DNA of 64,000 nucleotides from positions 1,644,882 to 1,708,881 of the forward strand of contig VWZW01006244.1 in NCBI GenBank assembly GCA_013397115.1. The letters run 5' to 3'. This DNA comes from Edolisoma coerulescens (Eukaryota > Chordata > Aves > Passeriformes > Campephagidae). Below, piece after piece: positions 21,071 to 32,212 of the stretch (positions within the stretch are counted from its first letter, which is position 1; each line of letters opens with the position of its first letter). The position numbers were made by a program, and so were the translations under genes. Under the pieces are notes generated by a model. It made no database searches. It saw nothing but the letters and a program-made list of their open reading frames with translations, and was not told the origin of the DNA.

Positions 21071-22918
21071 AAGCAGGAGAGTAAAACCAACCAATAAACA
21101 AAGCAAAACTCCTGAAAATATTTCTTCCCTGATAATTTGAACCCGAGGACACATCCATGGCAGAATATCCTTGCCCTCTCCATGGGTGCTACTGGCTAAC
21201 CCAGGAAGTCAGAGTTGCTGGTTTGGTTAGTTGGGAATTTTGCAGGATGTCTGATTTCTAGGAATAGGCATTGTGGATAAGGCTTGTTTGTTTTGGCTCC
21301 GTTTCCATGGGGATAAACAGAAGTGGAGTGATTAATTTCCATTCTGTTGCCATGGTTATTAATAATAATGAGGTGATTATTACTGCATTGTAAACCTGAC
21401 AGCAATTCCAACGCTGCCATAAAAAACGAGAGAGGGAGAGAGAGGGGGGGAAAAAAAGCAACAATGAAAGAGCTGGAGCTGATCCTGAGCCCGGGAAAAT
21501 CAGCACTCACACGTTGCCTCCGATGAGAGGCAATGAAATTAAAGATGTGTTCTTGGAGAGCCCGGACTTGCAGACAGAGCAATATTAATAAAACAAGTGA
21601 TAGATGAGAAGCCCTCACTGGCTTCAGCAGATTTGCACCCGCTGAGGTTTGACGAGGCCGGAGATCTGCCAGCACAAGAGTCCCACCTGGTTCACACATC
21701 CAATGGAAAATCGGGATGTGCTCAGTATTCCCTGGGTCAGGCTCTATCTCGTTATTTTCACTATTAAAAGTGGCGGTGCCGCGTGGGGGTGATGAGTAGA
21801 GGCGAGTGAAAATATAATTAAAAAAACAAGCAGCAGCTCTTCCCCCGGGGTGAGTAATCAGCAACTCCCACATTCCTGGTACCTGCTCAGCTGGCTCTAT
21901 CTCCCTGCTCCAAGTGATTTGTATTCCTCCCGGAGACATTGCCATGGTGTTGGAACAACAAGTAACACTCCGTTCATCAGATTGTCCCCGTGGGTGAAAT
22001 CACATTCGGCGAGGATTCTGCGCTTGGAGCTGCGATGGTTTGCAGACTTCCCTCCTTCCCAATCCCTGGGTAGGTGCAGAAAGCTCGGGATTGGCACATC
22101 CCGGCTGCTGGGCAGAGTTGTTGTTATTTTATGGCTGACTGGGACTCAGCATCAGCCTTTTCACACAAGGCTTGGAACGACAGAAACAGGATGAGAAAGT
22201 GACTGCTCACATTCTTCTCCCCAAAGCCACAACCGAGGCTACGAGGCTCTGAGTTTTCCATTTTTCCTTTCCCAAACCAGGAGAAATTATTTTGTATATT
22301 TGGCTCTTCCTTCCCCTGGGCCTCATTTTTGTTTGGGAGTGCGGGACCGCCCTCCCCACTCCATCATTTGCCATCCTTTATCAGGATGCCACCTTTGGCA
22401 AAATAGAATCCACAGCCCGGCTGCTTCCCAGATTTCCTTGTCTGCTGAGGTGGCTTCAAAGGGAGCAGGATGGCGGGGCGGCACTGGCTGTCAAACACCG
22501 CCACAGAGCCAAGGTGGAGAAACAAAAGCCTTGGCTGTGGAGAGCTTTCAAAGCACAATGGGGCTGTCAAGGGTTTTCTCCTTCAAACAGGAATCCATGA
22601 TCTCAGAGAATCCCAGGATGGTTGGGATTTTGAGGGTGATAGGGAAGACGTGTGCTGATGTCTTCCCAAACAATTCCATGGGCGAGGGGATGGGTGTGAA
22701 TGGCTTTGAGACGGGGCTCGATGTCTGTCCCCACTTCCAGCCATGGGTTTGTTCCAGAGCCCGGACAGTTTGGCTCCTGAAACAGCCAAATGGGGCTGCA
22801 CGAGCGGGAGTTTCTGAACTTTGAGGGAAAAGGACAGGTTTAAGGGGGAATATGAGGCAGGCGGTTCGGGAAGGCTGCACCTTCCTGGTACCTCAGCAAT
22901 GGGGAAAGGAAGAGGGCA
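21071..22918. other. Single-copy DNA; candidate conserved noncoding region
   Basis: No repeat is recognised apart from a possible CR1 remnant near 22604-22640. The segment 21300-21830 mixes TAAT/ATTA homeodomain-type cores with an RFX-like half palindrome and a GA/G run (about 21428-21457). It is more sequence-complex than the flanks. The longest open frame of the window (21196-21945, minus, 249 codons) covers it but has no domain, no splice context and biased short-repeat composition. I read it as an accident. Confidence 0.4.
21346..21359 (+). promoter_or_regulatory. RFX X-box-like motif in a TAAT-rich segment
   Basis: GTTGCC-AT-GGTTAT matches the X-box pattern GTNRCC-N2-RGYAAC at 12 of 14 positions; the left half is perfect. 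It is followed at once by 'tattaataataatgagg' and then 'gattattactgc', clustered homeodomain cores, and a TGACAG (MEIS/TGIF-type) site at about 21402-21407. Confidence 0.25.
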
Positions 22919-23126
22919 NNNNNNNNNNNNNNNNNNNNNNNNNNNNNNNNNNNNNNNNNNNNNNNNNNNNNNNNNNNNNNNNNNNNNNNNNNNNNNNNNN
23001 NNNNNNNNNNNNNNNNNNNNNNNNNNNNNNNNNNNNNNNNNNNNNNNNNNNNNNNNNNNNNNNNNNNNNNNNNNNNNNNNNNNNNNNNNNNNNNNNNNNN
23101 NNNNNNNNNNNNNNNNNNNNNNNNNN
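22919..23126. other. Assembly gap, 208 N
   Basis: Run of unresolved bases. The right side resumes inside a CR1 element, so the missing sequence probably contains the rest of that CR1. The frames spanning it are meaningless. Confidence 0.99.
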
Positions 23127-23245
23127 CAGGCTGAACAACCCCAATTGTCTCAGCCTCTCCTCATGGAGGGGTATTCCATCCCTCTAATCATCTTCATGGC
23201 CTCCTCTGGACTCCTGTGTCCTTCCTGGGCTGGATTCTCCTGGGA
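23127..23245 (-). mobile_element. CR1 LINE fragment, minus strand, cut by gap
   Basis: Resumes at 'caggctgaacaaccccaattgtctcagcctctcctcat' and continues 'cctctaatcatcttcatggcctcctctggac' and 'tccttcctgggctgg'. This is the upstream part of the CR1 3' region. The 3'-terminal part should lie inside the gap. Confidence 0.9.
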
Positions 23246-23441
23246 AGACAAGGGTGGATCACCAGATCCCGTTTTCCAGCTGGCAGGAGATTCCCCTTAG
23301 TGCAGGTAGCTGCAAGACTGGGACACGTGACTCCCATCACACACATGCCATGTATTGGGAAAGGCAGGAATTCCTTGGAGACCCGTTGGACCCTCTCTGC
23401 TTCCATATTTCCACCTTTTTGCTCCCTTTTCTATACCCAGG

Positions 23442-23525
23442 GAGGTGAGGGATCCAACCCGGAGGCACAGCTTTGGTTGTGCCATCACCTTTGGCCTCAA
23501 AACACAGCTCTGGGAACTCCCCAAC
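23442..23525 (+). repeat. Inverted repeat, arm 1 (84 bp), unknown family
   Basis: 'gaggtgagggatccaaccc' ... 'cacagctttggttgtgcc' ... 'tgggaactccccaac' is the reverse complement of 24666-24748 with five differences (about 94% identity). The arms are about 1.14 kb apart. It is not CR1, and a CR1 3' end begins directly after this arm. Confidence 0.88.
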
Positions 23526-23530
23526 AAGGA

Positions 23531-23592
23531 AATCCCAGAATGGTTTGGGTTAGAAAAGATCTCAGAACCTTCCAGTTCTGACCCCACAGAAA
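23531..23592 (-). mobile_element. Short CR1 LINE 3'-end fragment, minus strand
   Basis: 'cccagaatggtttgggttagaaaagatctcag' followed by 'gttctgacccca'. Only the last 60 or so bases of the element remain. Confidence 0.8.
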
Positions 23593-23717
23593 GGCTGGGT
23601 TAAAGTCAGGTAGATTCAAGGTAAAACAGATTTAAAAAGGTATTTATAGTAATACTTAGAGTGGGATCATCACTGGTCAGGATGGACATGGAACTTTAAA
23701 AGTCTGGAAAATAAATC

Positions 23718-23816
23718 CCAGAACCATAAAAGAGCTTTGGTTGGAAGAGACCTCTCAGATCACCTCATTTGGAGTGGCAGGGCCACCTCCCACTGGACCA
23801 AATTGCTCAGAGACAG
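23718..23816 (-). mobile_element. CR1 LINE 3'-end fragment, minus strand
   Basis: 'cccagaaccataaaagagctttggttggaagagacctctcagatcacc' and then 'ggcagggccacctcccactggaccaaattgctcagag'. This is the 'CTAGACCAGGTTGCTCA' CR1 type, somewhat diverged. Confidence 0.85.
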
Positions 23817-24298
23817 CAAAAGAAATCAGTTTTAAAATCATAAACAACCACTCTGAGATTAAATCTTCAGGAACATGAAATAAAATGCAGGAATATTTCT
23901 AAAAGCCGTGTGATTCCTGCCTGCTCCAAGTGCAAAGCACCTCTCACCACACCCCACCACACACGTGAGGAGGAGAATAGGCATTGCACCACACTTACAC
24001 GCTGTTGTAACAGCAACCCCCTTTGGCTGGGAGCACATGGAAACGGGAGAAACTCGTCTGAAAGAGAAGAAAAGGGGGAAAAAATCCCAACCCCAAAGTT
24101 CCAGAGCAGTTCTGAGCGATGCAGCACAATCCTCCCTCGGGCTGGGATGGAGGGAAGGGGATGCGGAGAGAAAGAAAAGGAGGAGGGGGCAGGACAAGTT
24201 CGTGGTTAGATGGGAGCTCCCACCCATTTCCTTTCCTTGCCCTTCCCAGGCATGTCAGAGCCGCGAGCCAAGACAAATCCGAGTCTCCCGAGCCCGCG

Positions 24299-24318
24299 GA
24301 CAGACAGACAGACAGACA
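24299..24318. repeat. (GACA)5 microsatellite
   Basis: Five perfect GACA units within a CpG-containing, GC-rich stretch (about 24245-24560). Confidence 0.85.
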
Positions 24319-24390
24319 TCACCGCTCACCGAGAGCCAACCCAGCCCTGCAGCGGGGAGGGGATGAGGGGGAAAACATGGACAAGGGGGC

Positions 24391-24405
24391 AGTGCCCTCT
24401 GCTGC
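24391..24405 (-). promoter_or_regulatory. CTCF-like motif
   Basis: The minus-strand 15-mer GCAGCAGAGGGCACT fits the core pattern CCASYAGRKGGCRSY at 14 of 15 positions (first base differs). The pattern is quoted from memory. It lies in the most GC-rich single-copy part of this region. CTCF shapes chromatin loops and insulators; occupancy cannot be judged from sequence. Confidence 0.4.
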
Positions 24406-24665
24406 CAAAGCGCCGATGTGGATGCGGAGGATTTCGAGGACAAAAGTGAGGAATGGGGCCTCTGGGAATTTGTAAATAAAGAGCCAGGGAGGGAAGTTGA
24501 GCGCGGTTCGTGTGAGGGCAGCAGGGGTCACCGGAGGGCTCAGAGTCCCAGAGGTGAAGTGGATCTGATGATGTCCAATTCCCTCATTGCTTTGTTTCCA
24601 TGAGTTTCGATGAGCTGGGATCCTTGTCCATCCTTGGATTCCTTGAGCTGGAGTCCTTGGAGATG

Positions 24666-24748
24666 CTGGGGAGTTCCCAGGGCTGTGTTTTGATGCCAAA
24701 GGTGGTGGCACAACCAAAGCTGTGCCTCTGGGTTGGATCCCTCACCTC
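24666..24748 (-). repeat. Inverted repeat, arm 2 (83-84 bp), unknown family
   Basis: Partner of 23442-23525. Read in one common frame, four of the five differences fall on third codon positions and are silent. Five changes are too few to prove coding ancestry. Confidence 0.88.
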
Positions 24749-24749
24749 T

Positions 24750-26661
24750 GTGGGATGCTGTGCACCAGAGCTGGACCTGGGCGTGCACCACAGCAGTTCC
24801 AGAGGGGAACAGAGAGCAAGGGAGAGCGGTGTGAGGAAGCTGCACCCATTAAACACCTCCCAAAAATATCTCCAGGAGAAGGGCAGCTGTTGCTGAGGAA
24901 AACTGGCAAAAATCCTGCGGTGGGCATGGCTGGGGCTGGAGGAGCCCAGCGAAGCAGTGAACAGCAGGTCCCTGCCCCCACTTGGGGCCACCAGACCGAA
25001 ATCAGGGGCTCTGCCACCTATTTGAGCCCTCCGAGTGATCCTCATCCATGGAAACAGAGCCTGGATCTACCTGCTGGAGGGAAATGAGGTCTGGAGGAGA
25101 CCATGAGATGTCCCCTTCTCCTATTCCCGGTGTTCCCTATAGGGATCTCTCAGTGTCACCAGTCTGCAATCCCCATCTCTTTCTCATCCCACACCTTCTC
25201 TCTTCACATCAGGAACCTCCTCCTATTCCAGTGGTGTTGGAATGTTCCTGGGAGCTTTCCTCCTAATAAATGTCCGTGCTACAAAATAATAAGGATAATA
25301 AGATAAATAATTTGCATACAAAAATAAGAATTTAGCTGTGTATGAGCGGCGTCTTGTTACTTTATTGTTTATTTGGTCTTTAATACTTAGATTCACATTT
25401 TCAAGACTTTTTTCTTGAAAGCTGAGGAATAAAAACTTTCCTCCAGCAGGTTTTGGAGGCACACATCCCCTCCTTTGAGCTCTGGGAGAAACATCAGTTA
25501 TTGGGAGCGAGTTTTGGATAAATCATAAAGGGGAATTGAGAAAAAGAAAACCAACAAAAACAACCAAACAAAAAAAAAATCTTAAAATCTCTAAATCAGG
25601 AGCTGATGGTCTGGCTGACACAGGGAGGAATCTCCAGTCTGATCTTCATGTCATTATGAGCAGCCAAGCCTGAAAATCTGTGGAATTTTTTAATGGAACA
25701 AATATTCCAATTTACAGGTATAATTAGGTAACCCCCTTATTTTCATATCCTCGTTAGAATTATCTCCATCACAAACCCCTCGCAGTCATAGCTCTTAATT
25801 TTCCTCTCTTTTACCTTTCCCATCCTTCTCCTCTCCCTCTTATTCCTCTCTTGATCCCACCCAGTCTCCAAAACAAAAAGTTTTTGTGTCTTGCTCACAC
25901 CTGCCCAGGTGGGATAAGAGGAATCCAAGGATTGCCTTTCTTCCTCTTCATTTTCTTCTCCACACCATGTTTTCCATAAAATCAGAATTGGTGTCCTGCA
26001 CCCGGAAGGTGCAAAACAGAAGAAAAGGAGCAGTTGGATGCTGTGGAAATTGGGGGTTGCAGCACAGGGTAAGAACCAGGATTCCCATTGCCAGGGCAAA
26101 GCTGGAATTTCAGGGAACACCTGCTTTGTTCTGACATGGAGTGCAAGCAAAGCCAAGGAATTTCAGATTTTCAGCCTCTTCATCAAAATCAACACAAAGG
26201 AAACTGAATCTGGAACTTTGGGAATTAAAGGAACTGCAGCCAGAGTTTGTGTTCACACCTCCACCTGCAGTTCATGAGCCCTGTGGGACGGCTTTGGTGC
26301 AGATTGGAAAACCAGGAATGATATAAAGCCCTAATCAATAGTTCACACTTCTTCCTTACTCTTGGATGTCATCACATCCATGCTGGATGAGGGGCCAGGG
26401 AATGGGATTCTCCAGTTTTGGTGTGCTTTGCGTAGCAACGCCACTGCAGGTCATGTAAGGAGGAAAGGATTCCAAGATTTAATGAAAAGCTCACGTATTG
26501 GGATGAAGGCAAGGAGAGGTGTGAGGTGTCCCCAGTTCCAGAGGCACTCCCAGCCTCTCTGGGATCCAGGCAGCAGCCAGAGCTGTTTGGAAGACTGTGG
26601 ATGAAGGAACGTGAGGGCATCCATAAATTACAATGGAATCAAATACAGTCCAGATAGGCCA
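24750..26661. other. Single-copy noncoding DNA
   Basis: The GC-rich left part (to about 25090) passes into AT-rich DNA with A-runs (25555-25580). No repeat family, RNA gene or exon recognised. Frames of up to 153 codons on both strands overlap without preference. Confidence 0.45.
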
Positions 26662-26727
26662 GGAGTTGGAATTCCATGATCCCTGTGGGTCCCTTCCAGC
26701 TCTGGATACTCCATGGTTCTACGATTA
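26662..26727 (+). mobile_element. CR1 LINE 3'-terminal fragment
   Basis: 'gttggaattccatgatccctgtgggtcccttccagctctggatactccatggttctacgatt'. This is the 'CCTTGTGGGTCCCTTCCAACTCAGGATATTC' subfamily, with two octamer units at the end. Confidence 0.85.
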
Positions 26728-27582
26728 AAACAATGAGAGATTAAGATGTGGGAATCCCTCTCTGAGTCTCCGATTTATTGCATAAGAAGGTCAAGAATCC
26801 TTTTCACCACAGGGTTCCAGCTTCAGGGGTCAGAAGAAATCCAGGGATCTTTTCTCTTACATAAAATTTTCCAGTAATTTTGAGGAGGGGCTGACCCGAG
26901 CCTGAGGTCAGCCAAAATATTTCTCTCTCTTTCAGTCTCCTCTTCTGGGTGTCACTGATTGGAAAAGGTTTGTACAAGACCTCAGCCATGCCATGACCTT
27001 GTGACATCCCGGGATCACCCCTGGGAGGCTGGATGACCTAAAATTCCATATGAAATTCACCTCACCTTCATTTGGGGAACACAAAACCTCTGCTTCAGGG
27101 TTTGTCCTCTCTGGCCAGTGCTGAGGGTGAGCGAGGCATTCCAGGCTGTTGGATTTTTAGGCCGCCAAGTGGGAGAGTTGAGAAAAGCCAAAATGAGGAA
27201 GTGGAGAAGCCAAGGAATGATTCAGAGCAAGTGCAAGACAAGAGAGTGAGAAGCCACAGCGTCTCCTCTGCATGTCCAAGCAGGGCAAGGATCCCACAAG
27301 GCAAAAACAAAGTCAGGTGGGCTGGGAAGAGGCGAGAAAAAGGCGTCAGAGCTGAGAGAGGAGGGTGAGAACAAGCCACGGATATGTGGCCACAGCCAAG
27401 CTGCACATGGAGCAGCCAAGAGCAACGGAGTGACTCCTTCCGATCCCAGATGGGTGGAGAAACCACAGCTTTGGGTTTCTGCTCCTGGCCAGAGTCTCCC
27501 GGGGAATGGACTGTGGTCAGCTGCAACCCGAGCGGTCAAGTGGAGAAGGAGAAAGGTGAAGGTGGAAAAGGGGTCAGGTGAA
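26728..27582. other. Single-copy noncoding DNA
   Basis: Purine-rich on the plus strand between 27160 and 27370, which gives opposing frames rich in Lys/Arg or Ser/Leu/Pro. No repeat family or exon recognised. Confidence 0.45.
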
Positions 27583-27723
27583 ATGTTCTCCATCCCTGGA
27601 AGTGTCCAAGGCCAGGTTGGACAGGGCTTGGAACACCCTGGGATGGTGGGAGGTGTCCCTGCCCATGGTGGGGGGTTGGAACAAGATAATTTTCAAGGTT
27701 CCTTCCGACCAAACCCACCCTGG
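27583..27723 (+). mobile_element. CR1 LINE fragment, 3' end
   Basis: 'ctccatccctggaagtgtccaaggccagg', 'gggatggtgggaggtgtccctgcccatgg', and 'aaggttccttccgaccaaacccacc'. The terminal octamers are decayed ('ctgggaaatatt'). Confidence 0.92.
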
Positions 27724-28879
27724 GAAATATTTAGGGCCACATTATAACTTAACTTCATTAGGTAGCTGCTAATCTCAAACATTAATCAATTAAAGCTCCA
27801 GTACCTGAGCCGATGATTTTCCTTTTCCTTTGGGCAAAAACACCCGTTAACAAGAAATGAAAAAGAGATTTTCAATCATCTTCCCCATAGCCTCAAAAGT
27901 TAAAAAAATTTAAATTATCCCCCTCCCAAAAAAGGGCATAATTCACAAGAAATATGAAATAAATTAAAATAACAATATATTAATAATTAATAGATAATAT
28001 TAATAATAGTAATAATAGTAATAATAAAACTGGTACAGGTTTGATTATAAAAAAGGAATAGAGAAATGTAAGATTTCCATCCTTATTTATGGAAGAAGGG
28101 ATGAGGGAATAAGTTGATAAAACACTTTTGCCAATCTTCACAACATTTGATATTTTTCTTGCAGCTTCAGCTTGAAGGAATTAGTCATTATATGGGGAAA
28201 TGAGCTCTTTTAAAACAAAACAAAAAACAAACCAATTTTCAACATTTTTTTCAGCTTTCATAGTGTTCAAACAAATCCTGAGGAAGTCAACTTTAAAAGA
28301 AAAATAAATATCATCCTGTTTAATGAATTTTAAAATTCATTTCTCCTTCTTTTGTATCTTTTATTTCTTCCAGCTCTTCTGTGCTCCTGAGAGGATTAAT
28401 CAATTAAAATGGTCTTATTCATTCACACCAATTTAAACAGATTTATTCTCTTTTAATACTTATTAATGAAGACAAAATTAAATTGGGTTGGAATACCATC
28501 ATCAAAACAGAACCTCAGACATTTATAAAAAAGTCATTAAAAATGAAACTATCAAGAATTAATTTAATCTCATTTCTTTGCCTTTCATAAGTACAGAGTC
28601 TGTGTAGAGCATAAAATGTCTTAGGAGACACAGAAATCAGAAATTTGCTGATTTCCAAGATAGAAAATGGAATTGAGAGTGCCACTCACTTTATTTTAGG
28701 ATGATTGAATGAAAGTAGGGTGGTTTCCCCTTATGGAATGTGCATTTCCCTACATTCCTGATAAACAGGACCGGAGGTGATGGGCTGTGATGGAGCTCTC
28801 AGCACTGCAGGCAGCTGGGGTGACATTGCTGCCATCACTGGAGAGAAATTCCCACCCCTAAGCTGCAGGGAGAAGGAAA
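27724..28879. other. AT-rich single-copy DNA with an AAT-type microsatellite
   Basis: One of the most AT-rich parts of the window. Degenerate AAT/ATT simple sequence fills about 27950-28027, with 'aataatagtaataatagtaataat' near the end. No repeat family, exon or RNA is recognised. Confidence 0.6.
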
Positions 28880-29322
28880 ACCTGTTGGAATGAGCCCAGC
28901 CAGGAAGTTGATCCCAGAACTGGAGCTGAGAGAGATGGGAATGATCACCTGGAGAAGAGAAGGATCCAGGGAGAGCTCAGAGCCCCTTCCAGGGCCTAAA
29001 GGGGCTCCAGGAGAGCTGGAGAGGGACTGGGGACAAGGGATGGAGGGACAGGATACAGGGAATGGCTTCCCACTGCCAGAGGGCAGGGAGAGATGGGATA
29101 TTGGGAATGAATTCATGGCTGAGAGGGTGACGAGGCCCTGGCACAGGGTGCCCAGAGAAGCTGTGGCTGCCTCTGGATCCCTGGAAGTGTCCCAGGCCAG
29201 GCTGGACAGGGCTTGGATCACCTGGTGACAGTGGAAGGTGTCCCTGCCCATGGCAGGGGGTGGCACTGACTGATCTTGAAGGTCTCTTCCAACCCAACCC
29301 CTCCTGGGATTCTGGGATTCCC
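28880..29322 (+). mobile_element. CR1 LINE copy, long 3' part, near-complete 3' UTR
   Basis: Runs from 'ctgttggaatgagcccagcc' through 'cacctggagaagagaaggatcc', 'ggagagctggagagggactgg', 'ggcttcccactgccagagggcaggg' and 'gccctggcacagggtgcccagagaagctgtgg', to 'cctgggattctgggattc'. One of the longest and best kept plus-strand copies. Its opposing frames (28835-29327) are the element read on both strands. Confidence 0.95.
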
Positions 29323-29595
29323 ATCACATCCGTAGCCTGCTCATTTTTCTCGGCACCTCAATGATGTCACATCCCTCGGAATAAACCTCCGCCAGATCCA
29401 GGGATTGAAGAGGGTATTTATATCATCCCATTTCTCTAATCCCTGTCTCTGTATTGTCTGCAAACAGTAGGAGAACGGGAATGCAGCCTGGAGAGCCGGG
29501 AGTCACGGACACCTCGCATTGGATGGAGGACAGGAACCAGCCACGCTCGTTAGTCCTTAAATTAGCAAAGCGCTGCCAAGGTAACGGCTCTCCCC

Positions 29596-29605
29596 ACAAT
29601 ATTGT
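29596..29605. promoter_or_regulatory. SOX-type palindrome ACAATATTGT
   Basis: Two ACAAT cores in inverted orientation without spacer, inside 'cccacaatattgttgtc'. SOX HMG proteins bind ACAAT/ATTGT; dimer sites usually have a spacer of a few bases, so this abutted form is only suggestive. Confidence 0.25.
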
Positions 29606-29746
29606 TGTCTTGACTAAACAACTTTCCCTAAGCTCCGTTGAAATAATCTGTTTTTTCACCTGCAGGAGTGAAACATTTGAGCCGACATTCCAAGACGGAT
29701 CTGGTTAAGGCCGTAAAAATTTTGTGGTAACCTATATATTATTTTT

Positions 29747-29758
29747 ATGCATATGCTT
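29747..29758 (+). promoter_or_regulatory. POU-dimer (MORE)-like palindrome
   Basis: ATGCATATGCTT matches 11 of 12 positions of the MORE site ATGCATATGCAT, which binds POU-factor homodimers. It is flanked by T-rich and TTAA sequence and lies about 150 bp from the SOX-type palindrome. Confidence 0.35.
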
Positions 29759-30711
29759 AACACGATGTGTTTTATGAATGTGCTAAAGTGCAATAAATCA
29801 CCCAAAATGTGGTGCAAAACACTTCAGGCTCTTAGCGGAGTATCAGATGCTCGCACATATTCCATATATCCATGGGCTTGTACAGATGCGGGAGGGTAGG
29901 GACGTGTCATCTCCTGGGAATCGCAGAAAGATGGGAATACGGCTGCTCTTCTGTGTGGGAGGTCAGGAGAGCAGTCCCCGGCTCCGTGATGGATTAGCAG
30001 CCAAAATGAAGACAGAATATGTGGAGGAGCGGCACAGCTCCAGCATTTACTGGGTGCAATCCCAACAACTGGAGTTTCATAGGAATTATGTTGCAGGAGA
30101 GAGGGATTCTGTCTCTTCCAGTGAATGAAGACAAATGCACTGAAATTCCTGCTTTTGCAGAAGCCCAACACAAGAAGTCCTAAGGAAAAATGAACCCTTC
30201 AGCTGGCTCTGCTGAGGATCCAGAGTGGATGAGCTCCTCATTAACCTGCTGTTCCCAGTTCCTTTGGATTTATGGATCTGGGACTGGATCACCATTCCAT
30301 ACCATGTCCTTCATTTTTTCAACTCCAGCAAGTGTGGCCTAAGTTTAGATGCTGAAGTCAGGCTGGAAAAGCATCCAAGAAGCTTTTCAAGCTTATGGGA
30401 TTGGAAAAATTTGGAGATGAAGGTGCTTCAGAATTTTTCATATCCTGAACACCGTTCATCGTCTCCAACTCATGTTGGAAAAATTGGCATAAAAGAAATT
30501 TCCCTCTTTTATTTATTTTTCTTTCATTAAATGGGGTCATAATGATCCTTTTTGCTGGTAACACTTAAAAAATGTTAGAAATGGGTTAAAAAGAGGGACT
30601 TGTCACAGGAATTTGGGCAAAGATTTTGTATCATTGGTCTGCAGATTTGATATCCTGCTCCAGTGATCATCAGTGAAAGACAAGGTGGAGATCTGGGAAG
30701 GTTGGGGTTGT

Positions 30712-30787
30712 CCTGTGCAGGGCCAGAATTGGACTCAGTTATCCTTGTGGCTCCCTTCTAACTCAGGATGTTCCATGATTCAATATC
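30712..30787 (+). mobile_element. CR1 LINE 3'-terminal fragment
   Basis: 'cctgtgcagggccagaattggactcagttatccttgtggctcccttctaactcaggatgttccatgattcaat'. Same subfamily as 26662-26727, independently diverged. Confidence 0.85.
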
Positions 30788-32212
30788 CTAAAGCTTTAAA
30801 TGAGTAAAATCAGGTGGATTTTAAAAAAAAATGGTGCTCTGGGCAGAGAAGGGATAAAGAAGTGGGTGTTTAATTTAATGTTTTTACTGCTTTTTGACTG
30901 ACTGGCATCAGGGAGCTCTTCCTGAGGGAGCTGCTGGCGATTTCAGTTGTCCAGGAACTCCCAATCCTTACACCCCGGAGTGTGGGATAAGGCAGCTCCA
31001 AGAGAAGCATCAGGTGGGTGAGGTGGCAGCAGAGCTGGAAGCTGGAAATATCCCAACAAGTTTCACATCCTGCCAGTGCTCCACCAAAACCAACACATTT
31101 CCCCAGAGCACTTCACTCTCATCGAGGTGAGGAAGTGTTTTCTGATGGAAAAATAATTCCGTGTGACCAGATCTTGTAAAAGGTCAACTCAGGCCCCAGT
31201 AAAATTAATTTGGGTTGTTTGAAAGTGGGACGTCCACAGGGACCAGGTAATTTTTTATTTGTTTTAACAAATAATTTGTTTGTTTTTACTTGAGGAAACT
31301 CCCGTTGACTTTGGCTGAGCTCAGGTTTCAGGCCTCAGGACAGACAGTCAGAAAACTCCAAATTATGGAATTAAACATGCTGGAAAAACAGCCCTGGAGA
31401 AACAGGATGGATAATTATGGAGTGGGAGATCCTTTTTGAGGTTAGGAGTGAGAAGAAAAGGAGAAGCAGAAGGAGACAGCGGCATAAAAGGTCTGGAGAG
31501 CAAACCCTGCTCCTTTGTTTTAGCTGAAATCCATGCCCATGCCTGTTCCCTGGGATTCAGTATCCCTACAATGGGATCTCTCATGGACAAATTTAGAAGC
31601 AGTCTCAAATTCCTGCGAAACGAAAAATCCCATCGATTCCCAAACCCACAGGAGAGGCTCTGGAGAGGCAGGAGTGTGCAATATAAGGCAGTGTTTGTTG
31701 GTATCCAGGGATAAGTCCAGATCCTGGCTGTGCCTGGCAGTTTGGGACATCTTCTGTCCCAGCACAGTAAGGATTTTGTGGAATTCATGGAATCGCCAAC
31801 CTGGTGGAGAGATCACCGCAATGGTTTGGAGTTCTTCTCTCCCTGCTGGCAAAACAGGCACCAGAGTGCTTTTAAAACATGGGAGGGGAAAGGAATAAAA
31901 AGCGGGGGAAAGGAAAAATAGGGAAATACAGAAGGCAGCTGTGCCAGGATCAGACACTCAAGGCTGGGCTTGGGACATGACTCGGAGGATTCATGTGCTC
32001 GGACCAGGACACAGAGGGACAGGAGGATGTGAGAGCCATGGGATGTTGTGGGGGTGAAGAAGGGGAGGAAATCCCAAACTGTTCACCTTTTCTGCCCCTC
32101 TCACCAAACTTTCAGGACATCGGTCCCAAACTTCAATGAGAAAAACCTCCCAGGAGGTGTTGGTGGGAAAACATTGACGAGTTGCTGACAGCCCTTAGGG
32201 TATTTCCAGGTT
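30788..32212. other. Single-copy noncoding DNA
   Basis: No repeat or RNA recognised. Opposing frames of 120-145 codons at 31363-31957 cancel each other and have no domain. Confidence 0.45.

Larger units (their letters stand above)
29323..30711. other. Single-copy DNA; left half is a candidate conserved noncoding element
   Basis: 29340-29830 has balanced, complex sequence, in contrast to the AT-rich DNA around it, and holds the SOX-type and POU-type palindromes listed separately. The right half (29830-30700) holds no recognised repeat or exon. Confidence 0.4.

Noticed and set aside
21196..21945. Longest open frame of the window (249 codons, minus strand).
   Set aside because: No recognisable domain, a single hydrophobic patch, overlapping frames on the other strand and no splice context. 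It covers a motif-rich noncoding-looking segment.
22604..22640. 'cagagaatcccaggatggttggg' resembling the CR1 3' end on the minus strand.
   Set aside because: Only about 25 bases match and the following sequence does not continue as CR1. It may be a very short or decayed fragment, too little to annotate with confidence.
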